Source: Betaproteobacteria bacterium (lineage in GTDB: Bacteria; Pseudomonadota; Gammaproteobacteria; Burkholderiales; Burkholderiaceae_C). Taken from it: a stretch of 64,000 nt of DNA. The translations under genes were made by a program, and so were the position numbers. This document shows positions 46,492-55,032 of the stretch, piece after piece; within the stretch, counting starts at the first letter, position 1, and every line of letters begins with the position of its first letter. Location of the stretch: NCBI GenBank assembly GCA_016704535.1, contig JADIZZ010000004.1:248001-312000 (forward strand), read 5' to 3'. The notes beneath the pieces are model-generated. The model was not told the origin of the DNA. It did no database searches and worked only from the letters and a program-made list of their open reading frames with translations.

Positions 46492-47421
46492 ATGGGACCC
46501 TTCCTCGAAACCCTGCTCGGCGGCCTCATGACGGGCATGCTGTATTCGCTGGTGGCGCTGGGCTTCGTGCTTATCTACAAGGCCAGTGGCGTCTTCAACT
46601 TCGCGCAGGGCGCCATGGTGCTGTCGGCGGCGCTGGCGATGGCGCGCTTCTCGGAGTGGTTCCCGCTGTGGTTCGGCTTCGAGAACAAGCTGCTGGCCAA
46701 CGTGCTGGCCTTCGCCGTGGCGATGATGATGATGGTCGTGGCCGCCTGGATGATCGAGCGCCTGGTGCTGAGCAAGATGGTCAACCAGGAGGGCATCACG
46801 CTGCTGATGGCCACCTTGGGCATCGCCTACTTCATGGACGGCTCGGGCCAGACGCTTTTCGGCAGCGATATCTACAAGATCGACGTCGGCCTGCCCAAGG
46901 ACCCGATGTTCCTGTTCGAGAGCACCTTCCAGGGCGGCATCCTGGTGAACAAGGAAGACCTCTACGCTGCGGCCATTGCCGCCGCGCTGGTGGCGTTGCT
47001 CAGCCTGTTCTTCCAGAAGACGGCCACGGGTCGAGCGCTGCGTGCGGTGGCCGACGACCACCAGGCCGCGCAAAGCATCGGCATCCCGCTCAACCGCATA
47101 TGGGTCATCGTGTGGAGCGTGGCCGGCTTCGTCGCGCTGGTGGCCGGCGTCATCTGGGGCAGCAAGCTCGGGGTGCAGTTCTCGCTCAGCCTGGTGGCGC
47201 TGAAGGCGCTGCCGGTGGTGATCCTGGGCGGTCTGACCAGCGTGCCCGGCGCCATCGTCGGCGGACTGATCATCGGTGTGGGCGAGAAGCTCTCCGAGGT
47301 CTTCATCGGCCCTTACCTGGGGGGCGGCATCGAGATCTGGTTCGGCTACGTGCTCGTTCTCTTCGTGCTGCTGGTGCGGCCCCAGGGGCTGTTCGGCGAG
47401 AAGATCATCGACCGAGTCTGA
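46492..47421 (+). CDS. Branched-chain-type ABC importer permease (LivH family)
   Basis: A 309-residue permease with about eight helices. GLMTGMLYSLVALGFVLIYKASGVFNFAQGAM near the start is the LivH signature, and the coupling region RALRAVADDHQAAQSIGIPL follows at about 182. ATG 46492, 12 nt after the ATPase gene. Substrate specificity is not set by this subunit. Confidence 0.93.
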   Translation: MGPFLETLLGGLMTGMLYSLVALGFVLIYKASGVFNFAQGAMVLSAALAMARFSEWFPLWFGFENKLLANVLAFAVAMMMMVVAAWMIERLVLSKMVNQEGITLLMATLGIAYFMDGSGQTLFGSDIYKIDVGLPKDPMFLFESTFQGGILVNKEDLYAAAIAAALVALLSLFFQKTATGRALRAVADDHQAAQSIGIPLNRIWVIVWSVAGFVALVAGVIWGSKLGVQFSLSLVALKALPVVILGGLTSVPGAIVGGLIIGVGEKLSEVFIGPYLGGGIEIWFGYVLVLFVLLVRPQGLFGEKIIDRV

Positions 47422-47424
47422 ACC

Positions 47425-48501
47425 ATGTTGTACAGAGAAAACGGCCAGTTCAAGACCTCTTACCGGGCCGACCAGCAGGTCTTCCCGATCACGCAGGACC
47501 GCATCGTCATCGGGCTGCTGCTGGCCTTCGCCGTCATCGGCGTGCCGCTGCTGGCCGACGAATACCTGTTCCGCGCCATCCTCATCCCCTTCCTGATCCT
47601 GTCGCTGGCAGCGCTGGGCCTGAACATCCTGGTCGGCTACTGCGGTCAGATCTCGCTGGGCACGGGCGCCTTCATGGCCGTGGGCGCTTATGCGGCCTAC
47701 AACTTCTCGGTCCGCATCGAAGGCATGCCGCTGCTGTTGTCGCTGTTGATGGGGGGTGTCTGTGCCACCCTGGCGGGGGTGCTGTTTGGCATCCCGTCAC
47801 TGCGCATCAAGGGCCTGTACCTGGCGGTGGCCACGCTGGCGGCGCAGTTCTTCTGGGACTGGGCCTTCCTGCGCGTGAAGTGGTTCACCAACTACGCGTC
47901 GTCGGGCTCGGTGTCGGTGTCGAACCTGAACGTCTTTGGCATTTCCATCGACTCGCCCTCGGAAAAGTACCTGCTGTGCCTGGCGATCCTGATCGTCTTC
48001 GCGGTTGCCGCCAAGAACCTGGTGCGCAGTTCCATCGGCCGCGAATGGATGGCCATCCGCGACATGGACGTGGCCGCCGCCGTCATCGGCATCCGCCCCG
48101 TCTACGCCAAGCTCACGGCCTTTGCCGTCAGCAGCTTCATCGTCGGCGTGGCCGGCGCGCTGTGGGGTTTCGTGCACCTCGGCGCCTGGGAGCCGGCGGC
48201 GTTCTCGATCGACCGCTCGTTCCAGTTGCTGTTCATGATCATCATCGGCGGCCTGGGCTCGATCATGGGCAGCTTCTTCGGCGCCGCCTTCATCGTCATC
48301 CTGCCGATCTTCCTGAACCAGGTGCTGCCTTGGCTGGGCCGCCTGGTGGGCGTGGAGATCGACACGGCGCTCGTCAGCCATACCGAGCTCATGATCTTTG
48401 GCGCCCTGATCGTCTTCTTTCTCATCGTCGAGCCGCACGGGCTGGCTCGGCTGTGGTCCACCGCCAAAGAAAAGCTGCGGCTGTGGCCGTTCCCGCATTG
48501 A
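47425..48501 (+). CDS. Branched-chain-type ABC importer permease (LivM family)
   Basis: A 358-residue permease. The core LLADEYLFRAILIPFLILSLAALGLNILVGYCGQISLGTGAFM is the LivM signature, and the coupling motif WMAIRDMDVAAAVIGI follows near 213. ATG 47425 is 3 nt after the LivH-type stop. Its N-terminus (MLYRENGQFKTSYRADQQVFPI) is hydrophilic and specific to this cluster type. Confidence 0.93.
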   Translation: MLYRENGQFKTSYRADQQVFPITQDRIVIGLLLAFAVIGVPLLADEYLFRAILIPFLILSLAALGLNILVGYCGQISLGTGAFMAVGAYAAYNFSVRIEGMPLLLSLLMGGVCATLAGVLFGIPSLRIKGLYLAVATLAAQFFWDWAFLRVKWFTNYASSGSVSVSNLNVFGISIDSPSEKYLLCLAILIVFAVAAKNLVRSSIGREWMAIRDMDVAAAVIGIRPVYAKLTAFAVSSFIVGVAGALWGFVHLGAWEPAAFSIDRSFQLLFMIIIGGLGSIMGSFFGAAFIVILPIFLNQVLPWLGRLVGVEIDTALVSHTELMIFGALIVFFLIVEPHGLARLWSTAKEKLRLWPFPH

Positions 48502-48594
48502 AGTGTTGATGAACAGAGTTGCGCCCTGACGAGGACGCCCAGGCAAGACGCACTGACGAGTGCACATTCGACCGTTCCACCTCTGGAGGCAGAC

Positions 48595-49914
48595 ATGAAA
48601 CTCAAGACCCTCGCCCTGGCAGCCACCCTCACGGCGGCCGCCCTCTTGACCGCACCGGCCGCCTACGCCCAGGCCAAGGAGCAGTTCTTCCCGGCCCTGG
48701 TGTTCCGCACCGGCGCGTATGCGCCGAACGGCGTGCCGTTCGCCAATGGCTATGTCGACTATTTCAAGCTCGTCAATGCCAAGGGCGGCATCAATGGCGT
48801 GAAGATCATCTTCGAGGAATGCGAGACCGGCTACGCCACCGATCGCGGCGTCGAATGCTACGAACGCCTGAAGAACAAGAATGGCGGTGCCACCGTCTTC
48901 CAGCCGCTGTCCACCGGCATCACATTCGCGCTGACCGAGAAGGCGCCCGGCGACAAGATCCCGCTCATCACGGCGGGCTACGGGCGTGCCGATTCCGCCG
49001 ACGGCATGGCCTTCAAGTGGAACTTCCCGCTCATCGGCACCTACTGGACCGCAGCCGACATCCTCGTGCAGCACGTCACGAAGACACAGGGCGCCCTGAA
49101 GGGCAAGAAGATCGCACTCGTCTACCACGACAGCCCGTATGGCAAGGAGCCGATCGCCCTGCTGCAGGAGCGCGCCAAGCTCGACGGCTTCGAACTCCAG
49201 TTGCTGCCGGTCGCGCACCCCGGCGTCGAACAGAAGGCGACCTGGCTGCAGATCCGGCAGTCGCGCCCAGACTACGTCTTCCTGTGGGGTTGGGGTGTGA
49301 TGAACTCCACCTCGCTGAAGGAAGCGCAGGCCACCGGCTACCCGCGCGAGAAGATGTACGGCGTGTGGTGGTCGGGCGCCGAGCCCGACGTCAAGGACGT
49401 GGGCATGGGTGCCAAGGGCTACCAAGCGCTGGCGATGCAGCACGGCGCCGAACCCAATTCCAAGGTCGTCAAGGACGTGTTGGCCATGGTGCACGACAAG
49501 GGTCAGGGCACGGGACCCAGGGACGAGGTCGGCCAGGTGCTGTACATGCGCGGGCTGATTTCTTCCATGATGGCCGTCGAAGGCGTCAGGCGCGCCCAGG
49601 AGCGCTTCGGCAAGGGCAAGGTGATGAGCGGTGAGCAGGCGCGCTGGGGCTACGAAAACCTGGCGCTGGACCAGAAGGCACTCGACGCGCTCGGGTTCTC
49701 GGGCGTCATGCGGCCGGTGTCCACTTCGTGTGCCGATCACATGGGCTCCAGTTGGGCGCGCGTGCACACCTGGGACGGCACGAAGTGGAACTTCACTTCC
49801 GGCTGGTACGAGTCGGACCAGGCGATCATCAAGCCGCTGGTCAAGGCTTCGGCCGAAAAGTACCTGGCCGAGAAGAAACTGGAGCGCCGCACGCCCCAGG
49901 ACTGCCAGTCCTGA
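48595..49914 (+). CDS. ABC importer periplasmic substrate-binding protein (LivK/HAA family)
   Basis: A 439-residue secreted binding protein of the type-I periplasmic fold. The signal peptide runs to about residue 25 (LLTAPAAYAQA). Then come FRTGAYAPNGVPFANGYVDYF and GGINGVKIIFEECETGYATDRGVECYERL, and the second lobe has KIALVYHDSPYGKEPI. This group occurs beside CoA ligases and is assumed to bind organic or aromatic acids rather than amino acids; that is inference from neighbours. Strong Shine-Dalgarno TGGAGG before ATG 48595. A series of hairpins follows the stop. Confidence 0.9.
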   Translation: MKLKTLALAATLTAAALLTAPAAYAQAKEQFFPALVFRTGAYAPNGVPFANGYVDYFKLVNAKGGINGVKIIFEECETGYATDRGVECYERLKNKNGGATVFQPLSTGITFALTEKAPGDKIPLITAGYGRADSADGMAFKWNFPLIGTYWTAADILVQHVTKTQGALKGKKIALVYHDSPYGKEPIALLQERAKLDGFELQLLPVAHPGVEQKATWLQIRQSRPDYVFLWGWGVMNSTSLKEAQATGYPREKMYGVWWSGAEPDVKDVGMGAKGYQALAMQHGAEPNSKVVKDVLAMVHDKGQGTGPRDEVGQVLYMRGLISSMMAVEGVRRAQERFGKGKVMSGEQARWGYENLALDQKALDALGFSGVMRPVSTSCADHMGSSWARVHTWDGTKWNFTSGWYESDQAIIKPLVKASAEKYLAEKKLERRTPQDCQS

Positions 49915-49965
49915 GCCGCGGGGCGGCTGAGGATTTCGTCGTCCGTATGTACCGCTCCCACTTCA

Positions 49966-50040
49966 CTCCCTTCCTCCGAGAGGGAGGGGGCCGGAGCACC
50001 CCAACCTCCGGCGCGTGGGGATGGGCCCCTGGCGGGGCCC
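49966..50040 (+). promoter_or_regulatory. Three consecutive hairpins between binding-protein gene and livF
   Basis: Stems are CTCCCT/AGGGAG (49966-49971 with 49981-49986), CCGGAG/CTCCGG (49991-49996 with 50006-50011) and GGGCCCC/GGGGCCC (50023-50029 with 50034-50040). The last is followed by TCTTTC, so a partial terminator is possible. Such hairpins after a binding-protein gene commonly protect its mRNA or reduce readthrough, which would give more binding protein than ATPase. Confidence 0.55.
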
Positions 50041-50086
50041 TCTTTCAAGCGCCGCGTGCGGGGCTTGAACGAGACGAAGGATCCCT

Positions 50087-50893
50087 ATGAGCAATATCCT
50101 CCTCAACGTCAACGGCATCGAGGTCATCTACAACCACGTCATCCTGGTACTCAAGGGCGTGAGCCTGCAGGTGCCGGAAGGCGGGGTCGTGGCCATCCTC
50201 GGTGGCAACGGCGCCGGCAAGACGACCACGCTGCGCGCGGTGAGCAACTTGCTGGCCGGGGAACGCGGTGAGGTCACCAAGGGCAGCATCGAGCTGCGCG
50301 GCGAGCGCATCGAGAAGCTCAGCACGTCGGAAATGGTCAACCGCGGCGTGATCCAAGTGATGGAGGGACGGCACTGCTTCGCCCACCTAAGCATCGAAGA
50401 CAACCTGATGGCGGGCGCCTACACGCGCAAGGACGGCAAGGCAGCCGTGGCGGCCACGCTGGAGAAGGTCTACAACTACTTCCCACGGCTGAAGACGCGC
50501 CGCACCAGCCAGGCCGCCTACACCAGCGGAGGCGAGCAGCAGATGTGCGCCATCGGCCGCGCGTTGATGGCCAACCCGAAGATGGTGCTGCTCGACGAGC
50601 CCAGCATGGGCCTGGCGCCGCAGATCGTCGAAGAGGTCTTCGAGATCGTGAAGGACCTCAACCAGCGCGAGGGCGTGACCTTCCTGCTGGCCGAGCAGAA
50701 CACCAACATGGCGCTGCGCTATTCCGACCACGGCTACATCCTGGAAAGCGGCCGCATCGTGATGGAGGGTGCCGCCAAGGACCTGCGCGAGAACGAGGAC
50801 GTGAAGGAGTTCTACCTCGGCATGGGCGGCGGCGACCGCAAGAGCTTCCGCGACGTGAAGAGCTACAAGCGCCGCAAGCGTTGGTTGTCCTGA
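50087..50893 (+). CDS. Branched-chain-type ABC importer ATPase (LivF family)
   Basis: A 268-residue ATPase. Walker A is ILGGNGAGKTTTLRAV, the signature segment is YTSGGEQQMCAIGRALM (TSGGEQQ, usual in LivF), Walker B is MVLLDEPSMGLAP and the H loop region LLAEQNTNMAL. The C-terminus is longer and basic (DRKSFRDVKSYKRRKRWLS) than in LivF of amino acid importers, which is characteristic of this cluster. ATG 50087. Confidence 0.92.
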   Translation: MSNILLNVNGIEVIYNHVILVLKGVSLQVPEGGVVAILGGNGAGKTTTLRAVSNLLAGERGEVTKGSIELRGERIEKLSTSEMVNRGVIQVMEGRHCFAHLSIEDNLMAGAYTRKDGKAAVAATLEKVYNYFPRLKTRRTSQAAYTSGGEQQMCAIGRALMANPKMVLLDEPSMGLAPQIVEEVFEIVKDLNQREGVTFLLAEQNTNMALRYSDHGYILESGRIVMEGAAKDLRENEDVKEFYLGMGGGDRKSFRDVKSYKRRKRWLS

Positions 50894-50902
50894 GGGCACG
50901 CC

Positions 50903-51199
50903 ATGAGCGACGACCTCGGCGGCTTCGCGCCTCCCCCTTTCAGGCCCGAAGCGGCGATGGAGCAGCTCGGGCGCGCCCTGCGCGACCTGAAGCTGAGCGC
51001 ACGCGGCAACGGCTTCGAGCTGCGCGGCAAGCGGGTGCTCGAGCTGAAGCCCGAGGCCACGCAGCTCACCGCGCGCATCGCACGCAAGCTGGCGCTGACG
51101 CCCGAGTGGGACACACGCGTGCTCGCGTCCACGCCCGACCAGCGCAAGCTGATCGACGAGATCAAGAAACGCCTGGACCGCTGGGAGCGGGAAGAGTGA
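50903..51199 (+). CDS. Conserved hypothetical protein of the ABC/CoA-ligase cluster
   Basis: A 98-residue soluble protein with no family I can name. It has a Pro-rich N-terminus (GGFAPPPFRPEAA), a basic middle ALRDLKLSARGNGFELRGKRVLELKPEA, and a charged C-terminal helix LIDEIKKRLDRWEREE. It lies 9 nt after the LivF-type gene and 4 nt before the PaaK-like gene, so it is certainly in the operon. It may be an accessory of the ligase, but nothing in the sequence proves this. Confidence 0.75.
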   Translation: MSDDLGGFAPPPFRPEAAMEQLGRALRDLKLSARGNGFELRGKRVLELKPEATQLTARIARKLALTPEWDTRVLASTPDQRKLIDEIKKRLDRWEREE

Positions 51200-51203
51200 C
51201 GCC

Positions 51204-52478
51204 ATGAGTGACACCGCGAACACCGAGTTCTTCGACACGCTGGAGACCCGCCCCGCAGCCGAGCGCAACGCCGCGCTGGCGCTGGCGCTGCCGGCGCAGC
51301 TGCGCGCCGCGCGTGCCGTGCCCGCAGGCGCCGCGTTGCTGGCCGACGTGGCGCCCGACGCCGTGACCACGCGCGCTGCACTGGCCACGCTGCCCGTCAC
51401 ACGCAAGCCCGAACTGCTGGCGCGCCAGCAGGCCAGCCGCGCCGGTGATGTCTTCGGCGGCTTCTCGGCGCTGGGTTGGCGCCACCAGCCTGCACTGCGC
51501 CCGGCACGGCGTGTCTACCAGTCGCCCGGCCCCATCTACGAACCCGAAGGCCCGGGCGCCGACTATTGGCGCAGTGCCCGCGCCCTCTTCGCCGCCGGCC
51601 TGCGTGCCGGCGACCTGGTGCACAACAGCTTCAGCTACCACCTCACGCCCGGCGCCTGGATCATGGAAGCCGGCGCGCACGCGCTGGGCTGCACCGTCTT
51701 CCCCGGCGGCGTGGGCAACACCGAACTGCAGCTGCAGGCGATGGAACACCTGCGGCCCGACGCCTACGTCGGCACGCCCAGCTTCCTGCGCATCCTGCTC
51801 GAAAAGGCCGCCGAGATCGGCGTGGCGCTGCCCACGCTGCGCAAGGCGCTCGTCAGCGGCGAGGCCTTCCCGCCCAGCCTGCGCGACTGGCTGCTGGAAC
51901 GCGGCGTGGCCGGCTACCAGGCCTACGCCACGGCAGAAGCCGGCGTCATCGCCTACGAGACCGCGGCACGCGAGGGCCTGGTGGTCGACGAAGGCGTGGT
52001 CGTCGAAATCGTGCGCCCGGGCACCGGCGACCCGCTGCCCGACGGCGAGGTGGGCGAGCTCGTCGTCACCGTGCTCAATGCCGACTACCCGATGGTGCGT
52101 TTCGGCACGGGCGACCTCAGCGCGGTGCTCGTAGGCCCCTGCCCCACGGGCCGCACCAACACCCGCATCAAGGGCTGGATGGGGCGCGCCGACCAAACCG
52201 CCAAGGTCAGGGGCATGTTCGTGCACCCCAGCCAAGTGGCCGAGGTCTTGAAGCGCCACCCCGAACTCGGTCGCGCCCGCCTGGTGGTGGAAGGCGAGAT
52301 GGCCAACGACCGCATGACGCTGCACGCCGAGTGCGCCGCTGTGCCGGAAGGCCTGCAGGCCGCGGTGACCGGCAGCGTGCGCGACATCACCAAGCTGCGC
52401 TGCGAGGTGCAGCTCGTCGCCGCGGGCAGCCTGCCCAACGACGGCAAGGTGATCGACGACACGCGCCGCTACACCTGA
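51204..52478 (+). CDS. PaaK-like adenylate-forming enzyme lacking canonical P-loop
   Basis: A 424-residue protein related to phenylacetate-CoA ligase. Recognisable parts are NSFSYHLTPGAWIMEAGAHALG, PSFLRILLEKA, ALVSGEAFPP, YATAEAGVIAYE, GELVVTVLNADYPMVRFGTGD and the C-terminal Lys in LPNDGKVIDDTRRY. The usual SSGTTGxP phosphate loop is absent; the aligned position reads YQSPGPIYEPEG. ATP binding must therefore differ, or the enzyme is not a normal ligase. Last gene of the operon and probably partner of the acyl-CoA synthetase at its head. Confidence 0.85.
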   Translation: MSDTANTEFFDTLETRPAAERNAALALALPAQLRAARAVPAGAALLADVAPDAVTTRAALATLPVTRKPELLARQQASRAGDVFGGFSALGWRHQPALRPARRVYQSPGPIYEPEGPGADYWRSARALFAAGLRAGDLVHNSFSYHLTPGAWIMEAGAHALGCTVFPGGVGNTELQLQAMEHLRPDAYVGTPSFLRILLEKAAEIGVALPTLRKALVSGEAFPPSLRDWLLERGVAGYQAYATAEAGVIAYETAAREGLVVDEGVVVEIVRPGTGDPLPDGEVGELVVTVLNADYPMVRFGTGDLSAVLVGPCPTGRTNTRIKGWMGRADQTAKVRGMFVHPSQVAEVLKRHPELGRARLVVEGEMANDRMTLHAECAAVPEGLQAAVTGSVRDITKLRCEVQLVAAGSLPNDGKVIDDTRRYT

Positions 52479-52630
52479 AGCCGGGCAGGCCGGCGCCGCG
52501 CGCCCGGGTCGCACCGAGAACACCCCTGCCGGCGCTGGCGATAAGTAGTTTCCGCGCGCGGCCTCGTCACACCAGCGTCTAGCATCCGGCTCGCGGCAGC
52601 AGTCCGTGCAGACCCCCGGAGACAACCCAG

Positions 52631-53611
52631 ATGAAGACCACGCACCAGATCCTCACCGCCGTAGCTCTCGCCAGCGCAGCCACCTGCAGCCTAGCGGCCT
52701 ACCCCGAGAAGGCGATCACCATCGTCGTGCCCTTTGCCGCCGGCGGCCCCACCGACAAGGTGGCTCGCGACCTGGGCGAAGTGCTGCGCAAGGGCCTGAA
52801 CAACCAGACCGTGCTGATCGAGAACGTCGGCGGTGCCGGCGGCACCCTGGGTGCCGCCAAGGTGGCCAAGGCCAACCCCGACGGCTATACCCTGCTGCTG
52901 CACCACATCGGCATGGCCACCGCGCCGGCGCTGTACCGCAACCTGCCCTACAAGGTGCTCGACGACTTCGAGTACGTCGGCATGGTCAACGACGTGCCGA
53001 TGACGCTGATCGGCCGCCCCTCGCTGCCGGCCAACAACTATGCCGAGCTCGTGAAGTGGCTCGAGGCCAACAAGGGCAAGATCAACCTGGCCAACGCCGG
53101 CCTGGGCGCGGCCTCGCACCTGTGCGGCCTGCTCTTCCAGCAGAGCCTGAAGATCGACATGACCACGGTGCCCTACAAGGGCACGGCGCCGGCCATGACC
53201 GACATCCTGGGCGGCCAGGTCGACATCATGTGCGACCAGACCACCAACACCTCGGGCCAGATCGCCGCGGGCAAGGTGAAAGCCTATGCCGTCACGACGA
53301 TGAAGCCGCTGAGCACACCCGCGCTGGCCAGCCTGCCGACGCTGGACTCGCAGGGCCTGAAGGGTTTCAACGTGTCGATCTGGCACGGCCTGTACGCGCC
53401 CAAGGGCACGCCCAAGGCCGTCGTCGACCAGCTGAACGCGGCGCTGCGCACCGCGCTGAAGGACCCCGAGTTCATCAAGCGCCAGGAAGCGCTGGGCGCC
53501 GTGGTCGTCACCGACAACCGCCTCAACCCGGTCGACCACAAGAAGTTCGTCGAGGCCGAGATCGCCAAGTGGGGCCCGGCCATCAAGGCTGCCGGCCAGT
53601 ATGCCGATTGA
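52631..53611 (+). CDS. TctC/Bug-type periplasmic solute-binding protein
   Basis: A 326-residue secreted binding protein of the Bug/TctC family for carboxylates. The signal peptide covers residues 1-22 (VALASAATCSLAA). Then KAITIVVPFAAGGPTDKVARDL, ENVGGAGGTLGAAKVAKANPDGYTLL and VPYKGTAPAMTDILGGQVDIMCDQ are classical. No TctA or TctB membrane genes are adjacent, so it is an orphan binding protein, a common situation in Burkholderiales. It is followed by a clear terminator. Confidence 0.93.
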   Translation: MKTTHQILTAVALASAATCSLAAYPEKAITIVVPFAAGGPTDKVARDLGEVLRKGLNNQTVLIENVGGAGGTLGAAKVAKANPDGYTLLLHHIGMATAPALYRNLPYKVLDDFEYVGMVNDVPMTLIGRPSLPANNYAELVKWLEANKGKINLANAGLGAASHLCGLLFQQSLKIDMTTVPYKGTAPAMTDILGGQVDIMCDQTTNTSGQIAAGKVKAYAVTTMKPLSTPALASLPTLDSQGLKGFNVSIWHGLYAPKGTPKAVVDQLNAALRTALKDPEFIKRQEALGAVVVTDNRLNPVDHKKFVEAEIAKWGPAIKAAGQYAD

Positions 53612-53636
53612 CCCCGGCTGACACCCTGCCGAGCAA

Positions 53637-53659
53637 GCCGCCCCCCGGGGCGGCTTTTT
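53637..53659 (+). terminator. Intrinsic terminator after the TctC-type gene
   Basis: An inverted repeat GCCGCCCC-CC-GGGGCGGC (53637-53654) is followed by TTTTT (53655-53659). It is 25 nt beyond the stop of the binding-protein gene and read on the plus strand; it may also serve dtd from the other direction since an A run precedes it only weakly. Confidence 0.85.
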
Positions 53660-53675
53660 CCTGGTCGCGGCGCGC

Positions 53676-54116
53676 TCAGCGCAACGTGATCGGGATCGTC
53701 ACCGGCCCGTCGTTGACGAGGTGCACCTGCATATCGGCGCCGAACTCGCCAGCCTGCACGACGGGATGGCGCTCGCGCGCCAGCCGCAGCACCTCTTCGA
53801 ACAGCTCCTGACCGAGTGCGGGCCCCGCAGCCCCGGTGAAGCTGGGCCGGTTGCCGCCCGAGACGTCGGCCGCCAACGTGAACTGCGAGACCAGCAGCAG
53901 CCCACCGGCCACGTCCTGCAGGCTGCGGTTCATCTTGCCGGCGTCGTCGCCGAAGATGCGCAGCTTCAGCAGCTTGTCGACCAGCCTGCCTGCCTGCAGC
54001 GGCGTGTCGGTCGGCTCGGCGCACACCAACACCAGCAGGCCGGGGCCGATGGCCCCCACCGTGCGGCCCGCGACGTCGACACGGGCCTCGCGCACACGTT
54101 GCACGAGGGCGATCAC
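53676..54116 (-). CDS. dtd: D-aminoacyl-tRNA deacylase
   Basis: A 146-residue Dtd enzyme that hydrolyses D-amino acids wrongly attached to tRNA. The signature SQFTLAADVSGGNRPSF (about 79-95) and the C-terminal NDGPVTIPI (Gly-cisPro-like loop region) are present, with RVREARVDVAGRTVGAIGPGLLVLV at the start. The ATG overlaps the upstream cation-efflux gene stop by 4 nt. Confidence 0.95.
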   Translation of the reverse strand: MIALVQRVREARVDVAGRTVGAIGPGLLVLVCAEPTDTPLQAGRLVDKLLKLRIFGDDAGKMNRSLQDVAGGLLLVSQFTLAADVSGGNRPSFTGAAGPALGQELFEEVLRLARERHPVVQAGEFGADMQVHLVNDGPVTIPITLR

Positions 54117-55003
54117 AGCGGATCCCGCTCGCCGCCGACGTGCGCCTCGACGTCCAGCGGCAACAATTGAATGGTGGCACGCAACCCGGGCACGGCAGCC
54201 ATCAGCGCCTGCTCGACGCTGGCCCGAACCGCCGCGGCACGGCCCAGCGTCCAGGCTGCCGGCATGTGCATATGCAGGTCGACGAAGCGGCGCTGCCCGG
54301 CGCGGCGCGTCACCAGGTGATCGAAGCGGATCGCGTGGTGTTCGAAACCCTGCAGCACCTTGTCGATCTCGGCGCGCGCATCGGGCTCCAAGGCTTCGTC
54401 CATCAAGCCCCCGGCAGAGCGCCAGACCAGCGACGCCCCTTCACGCAGGATGTTCAGCGCCACCGCGATGGCAATCACCGGATCGAGCCACTGCCAGCCG
54501 GTGGCCATCACGGCGAGCAGGCCAACCACGACACCGGCCGAAGTCCAGACATCGGTGAAGAGATGGCGCGCGTCGGCCTCCAGCGCCATCGAACGCGCGG
54601 CGCGCGCCTTGCGCAGCATGGTCCAGGCCAGCACCCCGTTCATCACCGAACTCACCACCGAAAGCACCAGGCCCAGGCCGACGGCCTCTAGCGGTTGCGG
54701 GCTGATCAAGCGGTGCACGGCGGCGATGACGATAGCCAGCGCAGCGGCAAAGATCAGCACGCCCTCGAAGCCGCTGCTGAAGTACTCGGCCTTGTGATGG
54801 CCGTAGGGATGGTCGTCGTCGGGCGGGCGGGCGGCGATGGTCACCATGGCCAGCGCGAACATCGCGCCGGCCAGGTTGACCAGCGATTCCAGCGCGTCCG
54901 ACAGCAGGCTGACGCTGGCGCTCACCCACCAGGCGCCGGTCTTCAGCGCGATGGTGGCCAGGGCCACTGCGATCGAGATCTTGAGGTAGGTGCGAACTTC
55001 CAA
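54113..55003 (-). CDS. Cation diffusion facilitator (metal efflux)
   Basis: A 296-residue CDF protein with six helices and a C-terminal cytoplasmic metal-sensing domain. Metal-site residues occur in SLLSDALESLVNLAG, the loop HPYGHHKAEYFSSG, and HLFTDVWTSAGVV (HxxxD pattern). The C-terminal domain has VTRRAGQRRFVDLHMHMPAAW with the His-x-His typical of zinc/iron exporters. It exports zinc, iron or a related divalent metal by proton exchange; which metal is undetermined. It lies upstream of dtd with ATGA overlap. Confidence 0.93.
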   Translation of the reverse strand: MEVRTYLKISIAVALATIALKTGAWWVSASVSLLSDALESLVNLAGAMFALAMVTIAARPPDDDHPYGHHKAEYFSSGFEGVLIFAAALAIVIAAVHRLISPQPLEAVGLGLVLSVVSSVMNGVLAWTMLRKARAARSMALEADARHLFTDVWTSAGVVVGLLAVMATGWQWLDPVIAIAVALNILREGASLVWRSAGGLMDEALEPDARAEIDKVLQGFEHHAIRFDHLVTRRAGQRRFVDLHMHMPAAWTLGRAAAVRASVEQALMAAVPGLRATIQLLPLDVEAHVGGERDPL

Positions 55004-55032
55004 CGCGTCACCCCGGCGCCGTCAGCACAGGA

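Noticed and set aside
52631..53611. Idea that the TctC-type protein belongs to the preceding ABC/CoA-ligase operon
   Set aside because: It has a separate 152-nt upstream gap, its own terminator and a different transport family; orphan Bug proteins are common in Burkholderiales.
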